A stretch of 20,203 nucleotides of DNA from Candidatus Bathyarchaeota archaeon (lineage in GTDB: Archaea; Thermoproteota; Bathyarchaeia; Bathyarchaeales; UBA233). The notes beneath the pieces are model-generated. The model searched no databases, was not told where the DNA came from, and was given only the letters and a program-made list of their open reading frames with translations. The stretch covers positions 1 to 20,203 of the forward strand of contig JARYMR010000013.1 in the NCBI GenBank assembly GCA_029907045.1, in the 5' to 3' direction. Of the stretch, positions 14,119 through 20,203 are shown in pieces. The position numbers and the translations under genes were made by a program. Position 1 is the first letter of the stretch, and each line of letters begins with the position of its first letter.

Positions 14119-15407
14119 TACCGTTTCGGTTCTATTTTTGCTATGCTACCAATGTATTTTCTTAAAACTTCTGGCACCACAACCGAACCGTCTTCTTGCT
14201 GATAGCTTTCGAGAATTGCGACAATTGTTCTTCCAGTGGCGATGGCAGTAGAATTCAAAGTGTGCACAAACCCCTTTGGTGGTTCGCCCTCTTTCTCTCT
14301 GTACTTTATGTTTAGTCTTCTTGCTTGGTAGTCGGTGCAGTTGCTGCACGAAATTATCTCGCGATAAGCGTTCTGCGCTGGCATCCAAGCTTCAATGTCA
14401 TATTTTTTTGCTGCAACTTTTCCTATGTCGCCAGTGCAACAGTTTACAACGCGATATGGTAAGCCAAGCTTTTGCACAAGTTCCTCAGCATTTTTTAAGA
14501 GTTCTTCGTGGATTTTCCATGAGTCTTCTGGTTTGGAGAAAACAAACTGTTCAATCTTGTTAAATTGGTGGGTTCGAAAAATTCCACGGGTGTCCTTGCC
14601 GTGGGCGCCCGCCTCTTTCCTAAAGTTTGTGCTGACTCCAACAAGTTTAAGTGGTAACTTATCAGCCAGCAAAACTTCATCCATGAACATTGCTGCCATA
14701 GGATGTTCAGAAGTTGCAATAAGATAAAGGTCTTCATCTTCAACCTTGTATAGGACGTCTTCGAAATCGCTGAGAGCTACTACGCCCTCGTAGGGTTTTC
14801 TTCGCATAAGAAAAGGCGGCTCTATTGGCTTATAGCCTTTCTTAACCATTTCTTGTAATGCAAAGTTCATCAAAGCCATGTCCAACAATACGCCATCATT
14901 TTTTAAATAGAAGAATCTAGCTCCAGCAACTTTTCCAGCCCTTTCAATATCCATTATGTCGAGGCTTAAGCTCAAATCTATATGGTCTTTGATGGGAAAG
15001 CTGAATTTTGGGATTTCACCCCAAGTCCTTATGGGAACATTATCATTTTCATCTTTGCCAAAAGGAACAGAATCATGTAAAAGGTTTGGAAGTCGCATTA
15101 AATAATACCGAACTTTCTCTTCATATTCAGAAACTTGCTTTTCTAACTTTGTGATTTCTGCATCTATAGCTTTTCCCTTTGCAATTTCTTCTGCTACATC
15201 CTTCCCCTTCTTTTTCAAAGCCACAATTTCTGTCGTTATCAACTTTCTTTCATGCCGCAGTTCATTCAGCCTAGTCAAACTCTGGCGCCATTTCCCATCA
15301 TACTCAATTAGAGCATCAAGCATCCTAATGTTTTCAGGATCTCCCCTCTTCATCAAGTTGTTCCTTACGAATTCTGGGTTTTCACGGATGAGTTTAATGT
15401 CCAGCAT
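14118..15407 (-). CDS. serS: Seryl-tRNA synthetase (common, bacterial/eukaryotic-like type)
   Basis: A 429-residue class II synthetase that charges tRNA-Ser. The N-terminal part MLDIKLIRENPEFVRNNL followed by a long charged coiled-coil (about residues 30-110, LRHERKLITTEIVALKKKG...) is the tRNA-binding helical arm. The catalytic domain shows YKPIEPPFLMRR (motif 1 area), TNFRKEAGAHGKDTRGIFRTHQFNKIEQF (motif 2), and TLNSTAIATGRTIVAILESYQ (motif 3). It is not the divergent methanogen-type SerS. I favour the ATG at 15407, the usual family start; a GTG at 15416 adds three residues. A promoter-like GGTAAAAATATT lies at 15454-15443. Confidence 0.94.
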   Translation of the reverse strand: MLDIKLIRENPEFVRNNLMKRGDPENIRMLDALIEYDGKWRQSLTRLNELRHERKLITTEIVALKKKGKDVAEEIAKGKAIDAEITKLEKQVSEYEEKVRYYLMRLPNLLHDSVPFGKDENDNVPIRTWGEIPKFSFPIKDHIDLSLSLDIMDIERAGKVAGARFFYLKNDGVLLDMALMNFALQEMVKKGYKPIEPPFLMRRKPYEGVVALSDFEDVLYKVEDEDLYLIATSEHPMAAMFMDEVLLADKLPLKLVGVSTNFRKEAGAHGKDTRGIFRTHQFNKIEQFVFSKPEDSWKIHEELLKNAEELVQKLGLPYRVVNCCTGDIGKVAAKKYDIEAWMPAQNAYREIISCSNCTDYQARRLNIKYREKEGEPPKGFVHTLNSTAIATGRTIVAILESYQQEDGSVVVPEVLRKYIGSIAKIEPKR

Positions 15408-15440
15408 CTCTAACACGCAACCTTCTAACCTTAGCTTAAA

Positions 15441-15454
15441 TCAATATTTTTACC
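15441..15454 (-). promoter_or_regulatory. BRE/TATA-like element for serS
   Basis: The minus strand reads GGTAAAAATATTGA within the 161-base gap between pcc1 and serS. It would place the transcript start near 15421, giving a very short leader. I see no other feature in that gap. Confidence 0.4.
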
Positions 15455-15577
15455 TTTCTCGGAGAAGGACGATTTTGTCAAAAATCTATAGAGGGGCTAC
15501 GAATTTAGCAAAGGAAAACAGCTAAAATTTGACTCTCAAAACTTTATCCTAATATGAGAAGGCGAGATGACAAATTT

Positions 15578-15835
15578 TCATTTAAAGCTCTTTGTTATCT
15601 GAATTGTTTTTTCTCCTGTTGAAGTGCAAAAGAGCAAATCGTCAATTGTAGCTATAAAAGTTGGAAGCTTCCTCCTACACTTTATTCTCGTAATGACCCT
15701 ATTTTTCTCTTGAAATGTTTTGATGAATAATCCAGTTGGCGTCTTAAAATTGTCAGGCGAAACCGCTTTGGCGATGGCTTTGGCAGTTTCCTCGTCCTCA
15801 TATTCAATTGTTATTTCAGCTTCTAACTTTCTCAC
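15578..15835 (-). CDS. pcc1: KEOPS complex subunit Pcc1
   Basis: A short 85-residue protein that fits Pcc1, the dimerising subunit of KEOPS, which makes the t6A modification of tRNAs reading ANN codons. It begins with a beta strand LEAEITIEYEDEETAKAIAKAVSPDN, continues with the Pcc1-typical PTGLFIKTFQEKNRVITRIKC strand, and ends with an FIATIDDLLFC helix. The GTG start at 15835 is the only one available, because an in-frame TGA lies just upstream; GAGGG sits unusually close to it. It overlaps the 3' end of the recJ gene by 20 bases. The family call is from short motifs and position in the rps15-recJ-pcc1-rps3ae cluster. Confidence 0.82.
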   Translation of the reverse strand: MRKLEAEITIEYEDEETAKAIAKAVSPDNFKTPTGLFIKTFQEKNRVITRIKCRRKLPTFIATIDDLLFCTSTGEKTIQITKSFK

Positions 15836-17267
15836 CCCTCAACTGTTTCCCTACAAGCTCGTTAACAACTTTAATGAAGACGTCAACATTTTCGATGGGA
15901 ACTTGCGCTCCAGCAGCAATATTGTGTCCGCCACCATTTCCTAGACATTTTTCTGCTGCTACTTGCATTATTTCGCCTAGGTTTATGCCCTTATTTGTCA
16001 TGATGTCTATGGTTCTTGCTGAAAATTTCGCCAAGCCTTCTTCTTCAACGTTAGCGTATGCAATTAATGGTTTTTCTGGATTTGGGAGGCTTGTAGCAAG
16101 TATAGAGGAAATTGCGCCCACAATTTTTTCGTTTATGAAGTTTTCGCCATAAACAACGTAAATGTTTTCCATTTCCCTCATCCTTTCAGTTTTCTCCATT
16201 ATCCATCCAAGATACTTGTTTATTGTTCGCCGATACTCTTCTAAAACCTTGTTCGCCTCTTCCAATGCTAAGCCTCTGTCGCCCATGCAGATGGAAACCC
16301 CAAGACTTGGTTTTTCCATACGCCCAGTAGCATTTAACAAAACCGCAAATTCCCTTGCATCCCTAAGCGGAGTCCAAGGTTCTTCACGGGCTAAGGTGTA
16401 AACATGCCCAATCAAGTTTGTAACTTCATAGCGTAAACCTTTCGAAAGCAAATACTCTGCCAAAGCTGAACACAACCTTTTCTTCTCATCGTCTGAAAGG
16501 TCTCTTAAAGCCCGCCATTTTTCGCCATGTCTTGGTTTAATATCCAAACTTGCCAAAAAAGCCAAACTTTTGTCCTCTTCTCCGCTTATTCCTGGAATAA
16601 AGGGGTTTGTTGTAGAAGCCAGTGTCTTGTGAATTGGACGAGTTTCCCTACCAAAGAATATTAAATCCTTTTCAACAGTCAAAAGCCCAGCATTTATTGC
16701 ATCCTCAACTATTTTTTCATTAACTCCTCCAAGCTTCCGCTGGTCATATTTGTCCTGCAAATCTCCAAGGGCTCCCACAACAGCTATAGGCGCCAAATCC
16801 ACATTCTCCTTATCAATTGCTTTAGCCACAAAATAAGCTACGCCAGCACCGCTGATGTCGCGGGCTCCATCAATCCCATAAGAATGGGGATTTACATGCA
16901 CAATGTTCGGTTTTTCCGCTTCTCCTACAATTTGGTGATGGTCTAAAACCACAATTTTAAAGTTTGAAAGTTTATCATTTAACAAGTCAATGTAGCCGCT
17001 TCCAAAGTCTGATAAAATTATCATTTGAGGCTTTTCTGAAAGGATATCGGCAAAAATTTTTTCGTCAACCCATTGAGTTATGCGAATCCGAAACTTTGCG
17101 TCCAGCCTAAACAAGGCTTTTCCAATAATTCCAGCAGCGGCAACACCATCAGCGTCTAAATGCGAAAAGACCTGTATGAATCCATCTTCCTTCACAGTTT
17201 CCAAAATTGCTTTAGCTGTTTCCGCTGCTGATTTCAAAAACTCCGCTATAGAGTCTTTTTCCGCCAT
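15816..17267 (-). CDS. recJ: RecJ-like DHH-family phosphoesterase/exonuclease
   Basis: This 483-residue soluble protein has the DHH superfamily motifs: SHLDADG (35-41), SDFGSG near D87, the signature VLDHHQ (D109-H110-H111), then DGARDISGAGVAYFVAKAI (about 137-155). The C-terminal DHHA1 domain ends in GNGGGHNIAAGAQVP. Archaeal RecJ-like proteins (GAN/RecJ-type) are single-strand nucleases tied to replication, repair or RNA decay; which of these applies cannot be read here. I take the ATG at 17267, preceded by AAGTGAT, over the GTG at 17276, which has no ribosome site. A TATA-like CTTTAAATAAG lies at 17305-17295. The neighbours are uS15 upstream and pcc1 downstream, overlapping. Confidence 0.9.
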   Translation of the reverse strand: MAEKDSIAEFLKSAAETAKAILETVKEDGFIQVFSHLDADGVAAAGIIGKALFRLDAKFRIRITQWVDEKIFADILSEKPQMIILSDFGSGYIDLLNDKLSNFKIVVLDHHQIVGEAEKPNIVHVNPHSYGIDGARDISGAGVAYFVAKAIDKENVDLAPIAVVGALGDLQDKYDQRKLGGVNEKIVEDAINAGLLTVEKDLIFFGRETRPIHKTLASTTNPFIPGISGEEDKSLAFLASLDIKPRHGEKWRALRDLSDDEKKRLCSALAEYLLSKGLRYEVTNLIGHVYTLAREEPWTPLRDAREFAVLLNATGRMEKPSLGVSICMGDRGLALEEANKVLEEYRRTINKYLGWIMEKTERMREMENIYVVYGENFINEKIVGAISSILATSLPNPEKPLIAYANVEEEGLAKFSARTIDIMTNKGINLGEIMQVAAEKCLGNGGGHNIAAGAQVPIENVDVFIKVVNELVGKQLRGEKVRS

Positions 17268-17294
17268 GGCAATCACTTTAGGCTAAGAAACTAA

Positions 17295-17314
17295 CTTATT
17301 TAAAGATTTAAACA
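17295..17314 (-). promoter_or_regulatory. TATA-like promoter region of the recJ-pcc1 transcript
   Basis: CTTTAAATAAG (17305-17295) and an adjacent TTTAAATC lie in the 76-base gap between the uS15 stop and the recJ start. The expected transcript start is within about 10-20 bases of the ATG. Confidence 0.4.
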
Positions 17315-17343
17315 GTATAATGCAAACGTATGGGATGGTTTAA

Positions 17344-17784
17344 TTAGGTTATGGAGGCTATTTTTGGCTCGTATTTCCAGTTAGGCGGCAAAACTCCTTC
17401 TCGCTTGTAATAGCGTGAGAGTTTGTGAATTTTCGCCTCTAAAATTTGAAGCGCCCTCTTGTTATGCAAATCCTTCCTATTCCTCTCTAAGTGTTTGGTG
17501 AGGCTTTCGGCTTTTTTTAGTAGGTTTGCCAAGTCTTCCGGCATGGCTGGCGCAAGCCCAGCCTCTTGGAGTATTTTTGTTATTGTTTTGCCTGTTATTG
17601 GCTTTACAAGTGGAATTGCATATTGGTCTCTTAATATTGTTCCTATTCGGCTTGGGGGTTGTCCCTCCTTTGCTAGTTTAATCACTAATGCCTCCACCTC
17701 TTCTGGCTGGTATTTGCACCAGCTTGGAGGACGTTTGCTGACTGGTCTTATTTGATGGGATTTCCCCTTTTCTTGTTTTGGCAT
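17344..17784 (-). CDS. rps15: 30S ribosomal protein uS15
   Basis: At 146 residues it is the long archaeal/eukaryotic form, with an N-terminal extension (RPVSKRPPSWCKYQPEEVEALVIKLAKEG) that the roughly 89-residue bacterial S15 lacks. The archaeal PPSRIGTILRDQYAIPLVKPITGK segment is followed by the rRNA-binding helices LTKHLERNRKDLHNKRALQILEAKIHKLSRYYKREGVLPPNWKY. The ATG at 17784 follows AAGGGA (17796-17791) by six bases. A clear TATA-like TTTTAAATATTC (17835-17824) lies upstream. It is the anchor of the conserved rps15-recJ-pcc1 gene order. Confidence 0.96.
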   Translation of the reverse strand: MPKQEKGKSHQIRPVSKRPPSWCKYQPEEVEALVIKLAKEGQPPSRIGTILRDQYAIPLVKPITGKTITKILQEAGLAPAMPEDLANLLKKAESLTKHLERNRKDLHNKRALQILEAKIHKLSRYYKREGVLPPNWKYEPKIASIT

Positions 17785-17823
17785 TTTTATTCCCTTTTAA
17801 GTGTGGTATGAGCGAGGTTAGAC

Positions 17824-17838
17824 GAATATTTAAAACCT
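17824..17838 (-). promoter_or_regulatory. TATA-like box for rps15
   Basis: The minus strand reads GGTTTTAAATATTC, about 45 bases before the ATG at 17784 and just past the end of the upstream PH-domain gene. The spacing suits a roughly 20-base leader carrying the AAGGGA ribosome site. Confidence 0.5.
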
Positions 17839-17844
17839 TCGATG

Positions 17845-18426
17845 TCAAGGTTTAGGCGACCTATGAAAACGAACCAAAGTAAACAGTTCATTCATAACCT
17901 TTGAAGGGTGACTGACATCTTTAAGTTCCACCCTTGAATACGTAGAGCGTCTCATGTAGGGATATGGGACAGCATAAAATCCTCTAACGCCGGGGCTTAA
18001 GGGCGTTATGGAGCCATAGTTGAGGATTCTTGCTATTGGACCTTGATTGAGAATTAAATCTGTTATTTCTGAATATGCGATTTCTCTAACCGAGATTGTG
18101 ATGAATTTTCTAAATAGTATAATGCGGCGATTAGTCAGAATATAGAGGTGTCCTCGAACGTAAAAGTATCCCACCAAAGCCATCAAAGCAAAGAAAACTG
18201 CAAATCCAATTATTATTAAGTAGATTAAAAGCCAAAAGTAACTCTCTAAAGACTGAGAGTATTGGGCAAGATTTCTCACAATTGAACTCAAACTTACTAA
18301 AAGTGCAGTCGCCATGAAGGAAAGGATAGACGTGAATATAGAAGCATAACGCCTCTGCAACCTCATTATTATTTTCTCATCTTGAAGCAATGACACTTGA
18401 GGCGGAACAATCTCCTCAACGGTCAT
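17845..18426 (-). CDS. bPH2 (bacterial PH-domain, DUF304-like) membrane protein, downstream copy
   Basis: A 193-residue protein with a cytoplasmic N-terminus, two membrane helices at about 29-50 and 63-88, and then a PH-like beta domain from about 90 on, starting RGHLYILTNRRIILFRKF. The motif Y(I/L)LTN.RII is typical of bPH2/DUF304 domains. Further conserved parts are EITDLILNQGPIARILNYG and ITPLSP. It is a clear paralogue of the gene just upstream (18432-18989), with the same topology and segment order, and they lie five bases apart, so are probably co-transcribed. GAGGAG inside the upstream gene can serve as ribosome site. The function is unknown; membrane-anchored PH domains may assemble or regulate membrane complexes. 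Confidence 0.75.
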   Translation of the reverse strand: MTVEEIVPPQVSLLQDEKIIMRLQRRYASIFTSILSFMATALLVSLSSIVRNLAQYSQSLESYFWLLIYLIIIGFAVFFALMALVGYFYVRGHLYILTNRRIILFRKFITISVREIAYSEITDLILNQGPIARILNYGSITPLSPGVRGFYAVPYPYMRRSTYSRVELKDVSHPSKVMNELFTLVRFHRSPKP

Positions 18427-18431
18427 TAGTT

Positions 18432-18989
18432 TTATTGCTCCTCTGGCTGTTTAGCTTTCACCAACTTCGCTATATTATCCCTAACTTCGTATGGGTTTCG
18501 CACACCAGAAATGGAGAAAATGGCGGCACCCATAGGCATGATCATTCCAGCCGTTATCGGAGAAACTCTTCCATAATTGCAAATTCTACCAATGGGTCCC
18601 TGATTCACGATGAGGTCTGTTATCTTGTCATGAGTAACCGTTCTTAACAAGATTCCAATGAATTTTCTAAACATTATAATTCTTTCATTTGTGATTATGT
18701 ATCGATGTCCCTTAACGTAAACGTAGCCCAAACCATAAAGGAGAGGTGGAAGAATTATGAAGAAAAACACAGCCAAAGGAAACATAATCCACTGATTTTC
18801 TTTGGGAATAGCAAATTTTAGGATTAATAGCGCTACTGCAATTACCAGGAGCCCAACAGTCGCTATTGTGACGAAGGATATGTAAGTTCTCTCCAAAACC
18901 ATGAGTATCTTTTCATTTGGCGCTATAACTATCTCTCTTGGTATAGCTAAGTGAGGCCCTTCGGATGGTCCCATAGATTCCTCGCTCAT
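18432..18989 (-). CDS. bPH2 (bacterial PH-domain, DUF304-like) membrane protein, upstream copy
   Basis: A 185-residue protein with an acidic, Ser-rich start, two membrane helices at about 37-60 and 68-91, and a bPH2 domain from about 93: KGHRYIITNERIIMFRKF, then DKITDLIVNQGPIGRICNYG and a hydrophobic MIMPMGAAIFSISGV near the end. The ATG at 18989 follows GGTGAT by four bases. It is a paralogue of the next gene; the most similar stretch runs from the second helix to the NQGPI motif, so I infer a tandem duplication. No enzyme motif is visible. It separates rdgB from rps15. Confidence 0.77.
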   Translation of the reverse strand: MSEESMGPSEGPHLAIPREIVIAPNEKILMVLERTYISFVTIATVGLLVIAVALLILKFAIPKENQWIMFPLAVFFFIILPPLLYGLGYVYVKGHRYIITNERIIMFRKFIGILLRTVTHDKITDLIVNQGPIGRICNYGRVSPITAGMIMPMGAAIFSISGVRNPYEVRDNIAKLVKAKQPEEQ

Positions 18990-19035
18990 TTAAATCACCA
19001 TGTTATAATTAAAGTCAAACTCTTATCTTGTTTTA

Positions 19036-19623
19036 TTAACATTTCCTTTCATACCATTCAGCAAACTTCCTCAAAGCATCAGCCCTATGCGAATACTTAT
19101 TTTTCTCCTCAACCGTCATCTCAGCAAAAGTTTTTCCCCCACCATTTAATGGTTCAAAAATGGGGTCAAAACCAAAGCCTCCGCTTCCTCGACGTTCTTC
19201 TCTTGTTATCGTGCCAACAACTTCACCCTTAAAACATAGGGGCGGTTCTCGTTTTGAAGCGCAATAGGCTATGACCGACTGAAACTTCGCATCTCTGTTT
19301 TTAACATTTTCCATAAGCTTCAAAATTCCCTTATTTCCAATAGCCTTATACACGTAAGCAGCATATGGTCCTGGAAATCCATTTAATGCCTCTATGAATA
19401 ACCCAGCATCTTCTGTGATAACTGGCAAATTGGATTTTTTGAAAGCCTCAATGGCGCTTGCTTTTGCGATTTCTTCTAAGTTTTCGCTTTGGATTTCAAA
19501 AGTTTTAACCCTTAACATGCCAACGGCGATTTTGTATTCGGCTAATACCTTGCGGGCTTCGTTAAATTTGTTGATGTTGTTTGTTGCGAAGAATATGAAT
19601 CTGCCTTCTAACCTAAAACTCAT
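19036..19623 (-). CDS. rdgB: XTP/dITP diphosphatase (RdgB/HAM1 family)
   Basis: A 195-residue house-cleaning enzyme that hydrolyses XTP, ITP and dITP to monophosphates and so keeps deaminated purines out of nucleic acids. Family motifs are intact: FFATNNINKFNEA at the N-terminus, ITEDAGLFIEALNGFPGPYAAYV, GSGGFGFDPIFEP and the C-terminal FAEMTVEEKNKYSHRADALRKF. The ATG overlaps the stop of the upstream bud32 gene (ATGA), so the two are translationally coupled. In archaea this pairing with the KEOPS kinase is common. Confidence 0.94.
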   Translation of the reverse strand: MSFRLEGRFIFFATNNINKFNEARKVLAEYKIAVGMLRVKTFEIQSENLEEIAKASAIEAFKKSNLPVITEDAGLFIEALNGFPGPYAAYVYKAIGNKGILKLMENVKNRDAKFQSVIAYCASKREPPLCFKGEVVGTITREERRGSGGFGFDPIFEPLNGGGKTFAEMTVEEKNKYSHRADALRKFAEWYERKC

Positions 19624-20203
19624 GATGGTTCCCTTTTTCTTTCAGCGACGTATCTTCCTCTCTGCTCTATCTCCTTTATCTTCTCTAAAATGTTTTTTGC
19701 AGTTTCAACACCTACAACTTTAGTATATCCATGGATTATGGCTTTAAAACATTCTTCAGTAAAGCGAAAATGGGTGCTCTGGAGAGCCCTCTTCATAAGA
19801 TGCAAGTCAACCCCTCTCGCTTCCAATTCTTTACTCTTTTCGCCGAGTCCAAAGTCGACAAAGAAAATTTTGCCTTCCGAATTCAAAATCATGTTTGATG
19901 TGGTTAAATCGCCATGAATTATCCCATTTTCATGAAGTCTGCCTATCAACTCACCAATTTTTAGGCATAACCGTTGCCTTTCGCTCTTAGAGACTTCGCT
20001 TAACAATTGTTTAACTTGTTTCCCTTCAACATATTCCATTATTATAGTGGCATTTTTTATGTCGACGAAAAAAATTGTCGGCGTTGGCACTCCCGCCCTT
20101 TTTGCTTCATGCATCAACTGCGGCTCGTGGATTGTTCTATAAACTCGAATATGTTCGTCCAAAATTTTTGGACAATACTTTTTAGCCAAACGCTTTTTCA
20201 TTA
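19620..20203 (-). CDS. bud32: KEOPS kinase/ATPase subunit Bud32 (5' end outside window)
   Basis: About 193 residues of a small RIO/piD261-type atypical kinase are visible. HEAKRAGVPTPTIFFVD, IIMEYVEGKQVKQLL, the catalytic loop IIHGDLTTSNMIL, and the Mg-binding FFVDFGLGEKSKELEARGVDLHLMKRA are all Bud32 hallmarks; the C-terminus is basic (RGRYVAERKREPS). Bud32 works with Kae1, Pcc1 and Cgi121 in t6A tRNA modification. The first in-window ATG (20201) falls inside the conserved IKKRLPKKYR-like lysine motif, so about 25 N-terminal residues, or a Kae1 fusion partner, lie beyond the right edge. The gene is partial at its 5' end. Confidence 0.92.
   Translation of the reverse strand, partial: MKKRLAKKYCPKILDEHIRVYRTIHEPQLMHEAKRAGVPTPTIFFVDIKNATIIMEYVEGKQVKQLLSEVSKSERQRLCLKIGELIGRLHENGIIHGDLTTSNMILNSEGKIFFVDFGLGEKSKELEARGVDLHLMKRALQSTHFRFTEECFKAIIHGYTKVVGVETAKNILEKIKEIEQRGRYVAERKREPS

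Noticed and set aside
15554..15605. Possible C/D box small RNA (GAGATGA ... CTGA)
   Set aside because: The C box has a mismatch, there is no convincing D'/C' pair, and the right part overlaps the end of pcc1.

Overview
The window reads as a stretch of archaeal chromosome. It carries archaeal-type ribosomal proteins eS1 and a long uS15, the KEOPS subunits Pcc1 and Bud32, an archaeal RecJ-like DHH nuclease, TATA-like promoter boxes, Shine-Dalgarno motifs of the GGAGG/GGTGAT kind, and frequent GTG and TTG starts. The base composition is AT-rich by eye. The gene set (HdrA without methanogenesis genes, 2-oxoacid:ferredoxin oxidoreductase, bacterial-type SerS, PxpABC) would fit an uncultivated anaerobic Thermoproteota lineage such as Bathyarchaeia. 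That assignment is inference, because no 16S gene is present.

Left edge (1-330): the 3' part of a tRNA, most like tRNA-Leu, lies at about 286-329 with no matching 5' half. It is overlapped antisense by the start of a tyrosine recombinase that runs off the window. This is the signature of an att junction of a tRNA-integrated element whose body lies to the left; everything to the right looks like host chromosome. A small orphan four-helix membrane protein (497-943) comes next.

Metabolic block, minus strand (1082-6636): a metallophosphoesterase and a DUF47/PhoU-like protein form one small operon. Next is MoaE, then PxpC, PxpB and PxpA (ATP-dependent 5-oxoprolinase) behind a 2,4-diaminopentanoate-dehydrogenase-like oxidoreductase.

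Metabolic block, plus strand (6789-13462): divergent from the above is a tight six-gene operon. It encodes an HdrC-like/GltD-like fusion flavoprotein, an HdrA-MvhD fusion, and the four subunits of a 2-oxoacid (probably 2-oxoglutarate):ferredoxin oxidoreductase in the order KorD, KorA, KorB, KorC. No HdrB, hydrogenase or glutamate synthase large subunit accompanies them. My inference is a soluble electron-transfer complex that ties 2-oxoglutarate oxidation or synthesis to NAD(P)H and ferredoxin through an HdrA-type flavin. The divergent operon would make glutamate, hence 2-oxoglutarate, from 5-oxoproline. This is the most interesting system in the window.

Housekeeping block, minus strand (13465-20203): in transcription order, Bud32 (partial), an XTP/dITP pyrophosphatase (RdgB/HAM1), two tandem bPH2-domain membrane proteins, uS15, RecJ-like nuclease, Pcc1, SerS and eS1. 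It matches the known archaeal clustering of KEOPS and translation genes around rps15-recJ-pcc1-rps3ae, with the PH pair and serS interleaved. The kor operon and eS1 converge with only two bases between stop codons. No intergenic gap exceeds 300 bases, and I found no complete tRNA, rRNA, CRISPR array or insertion sequence.
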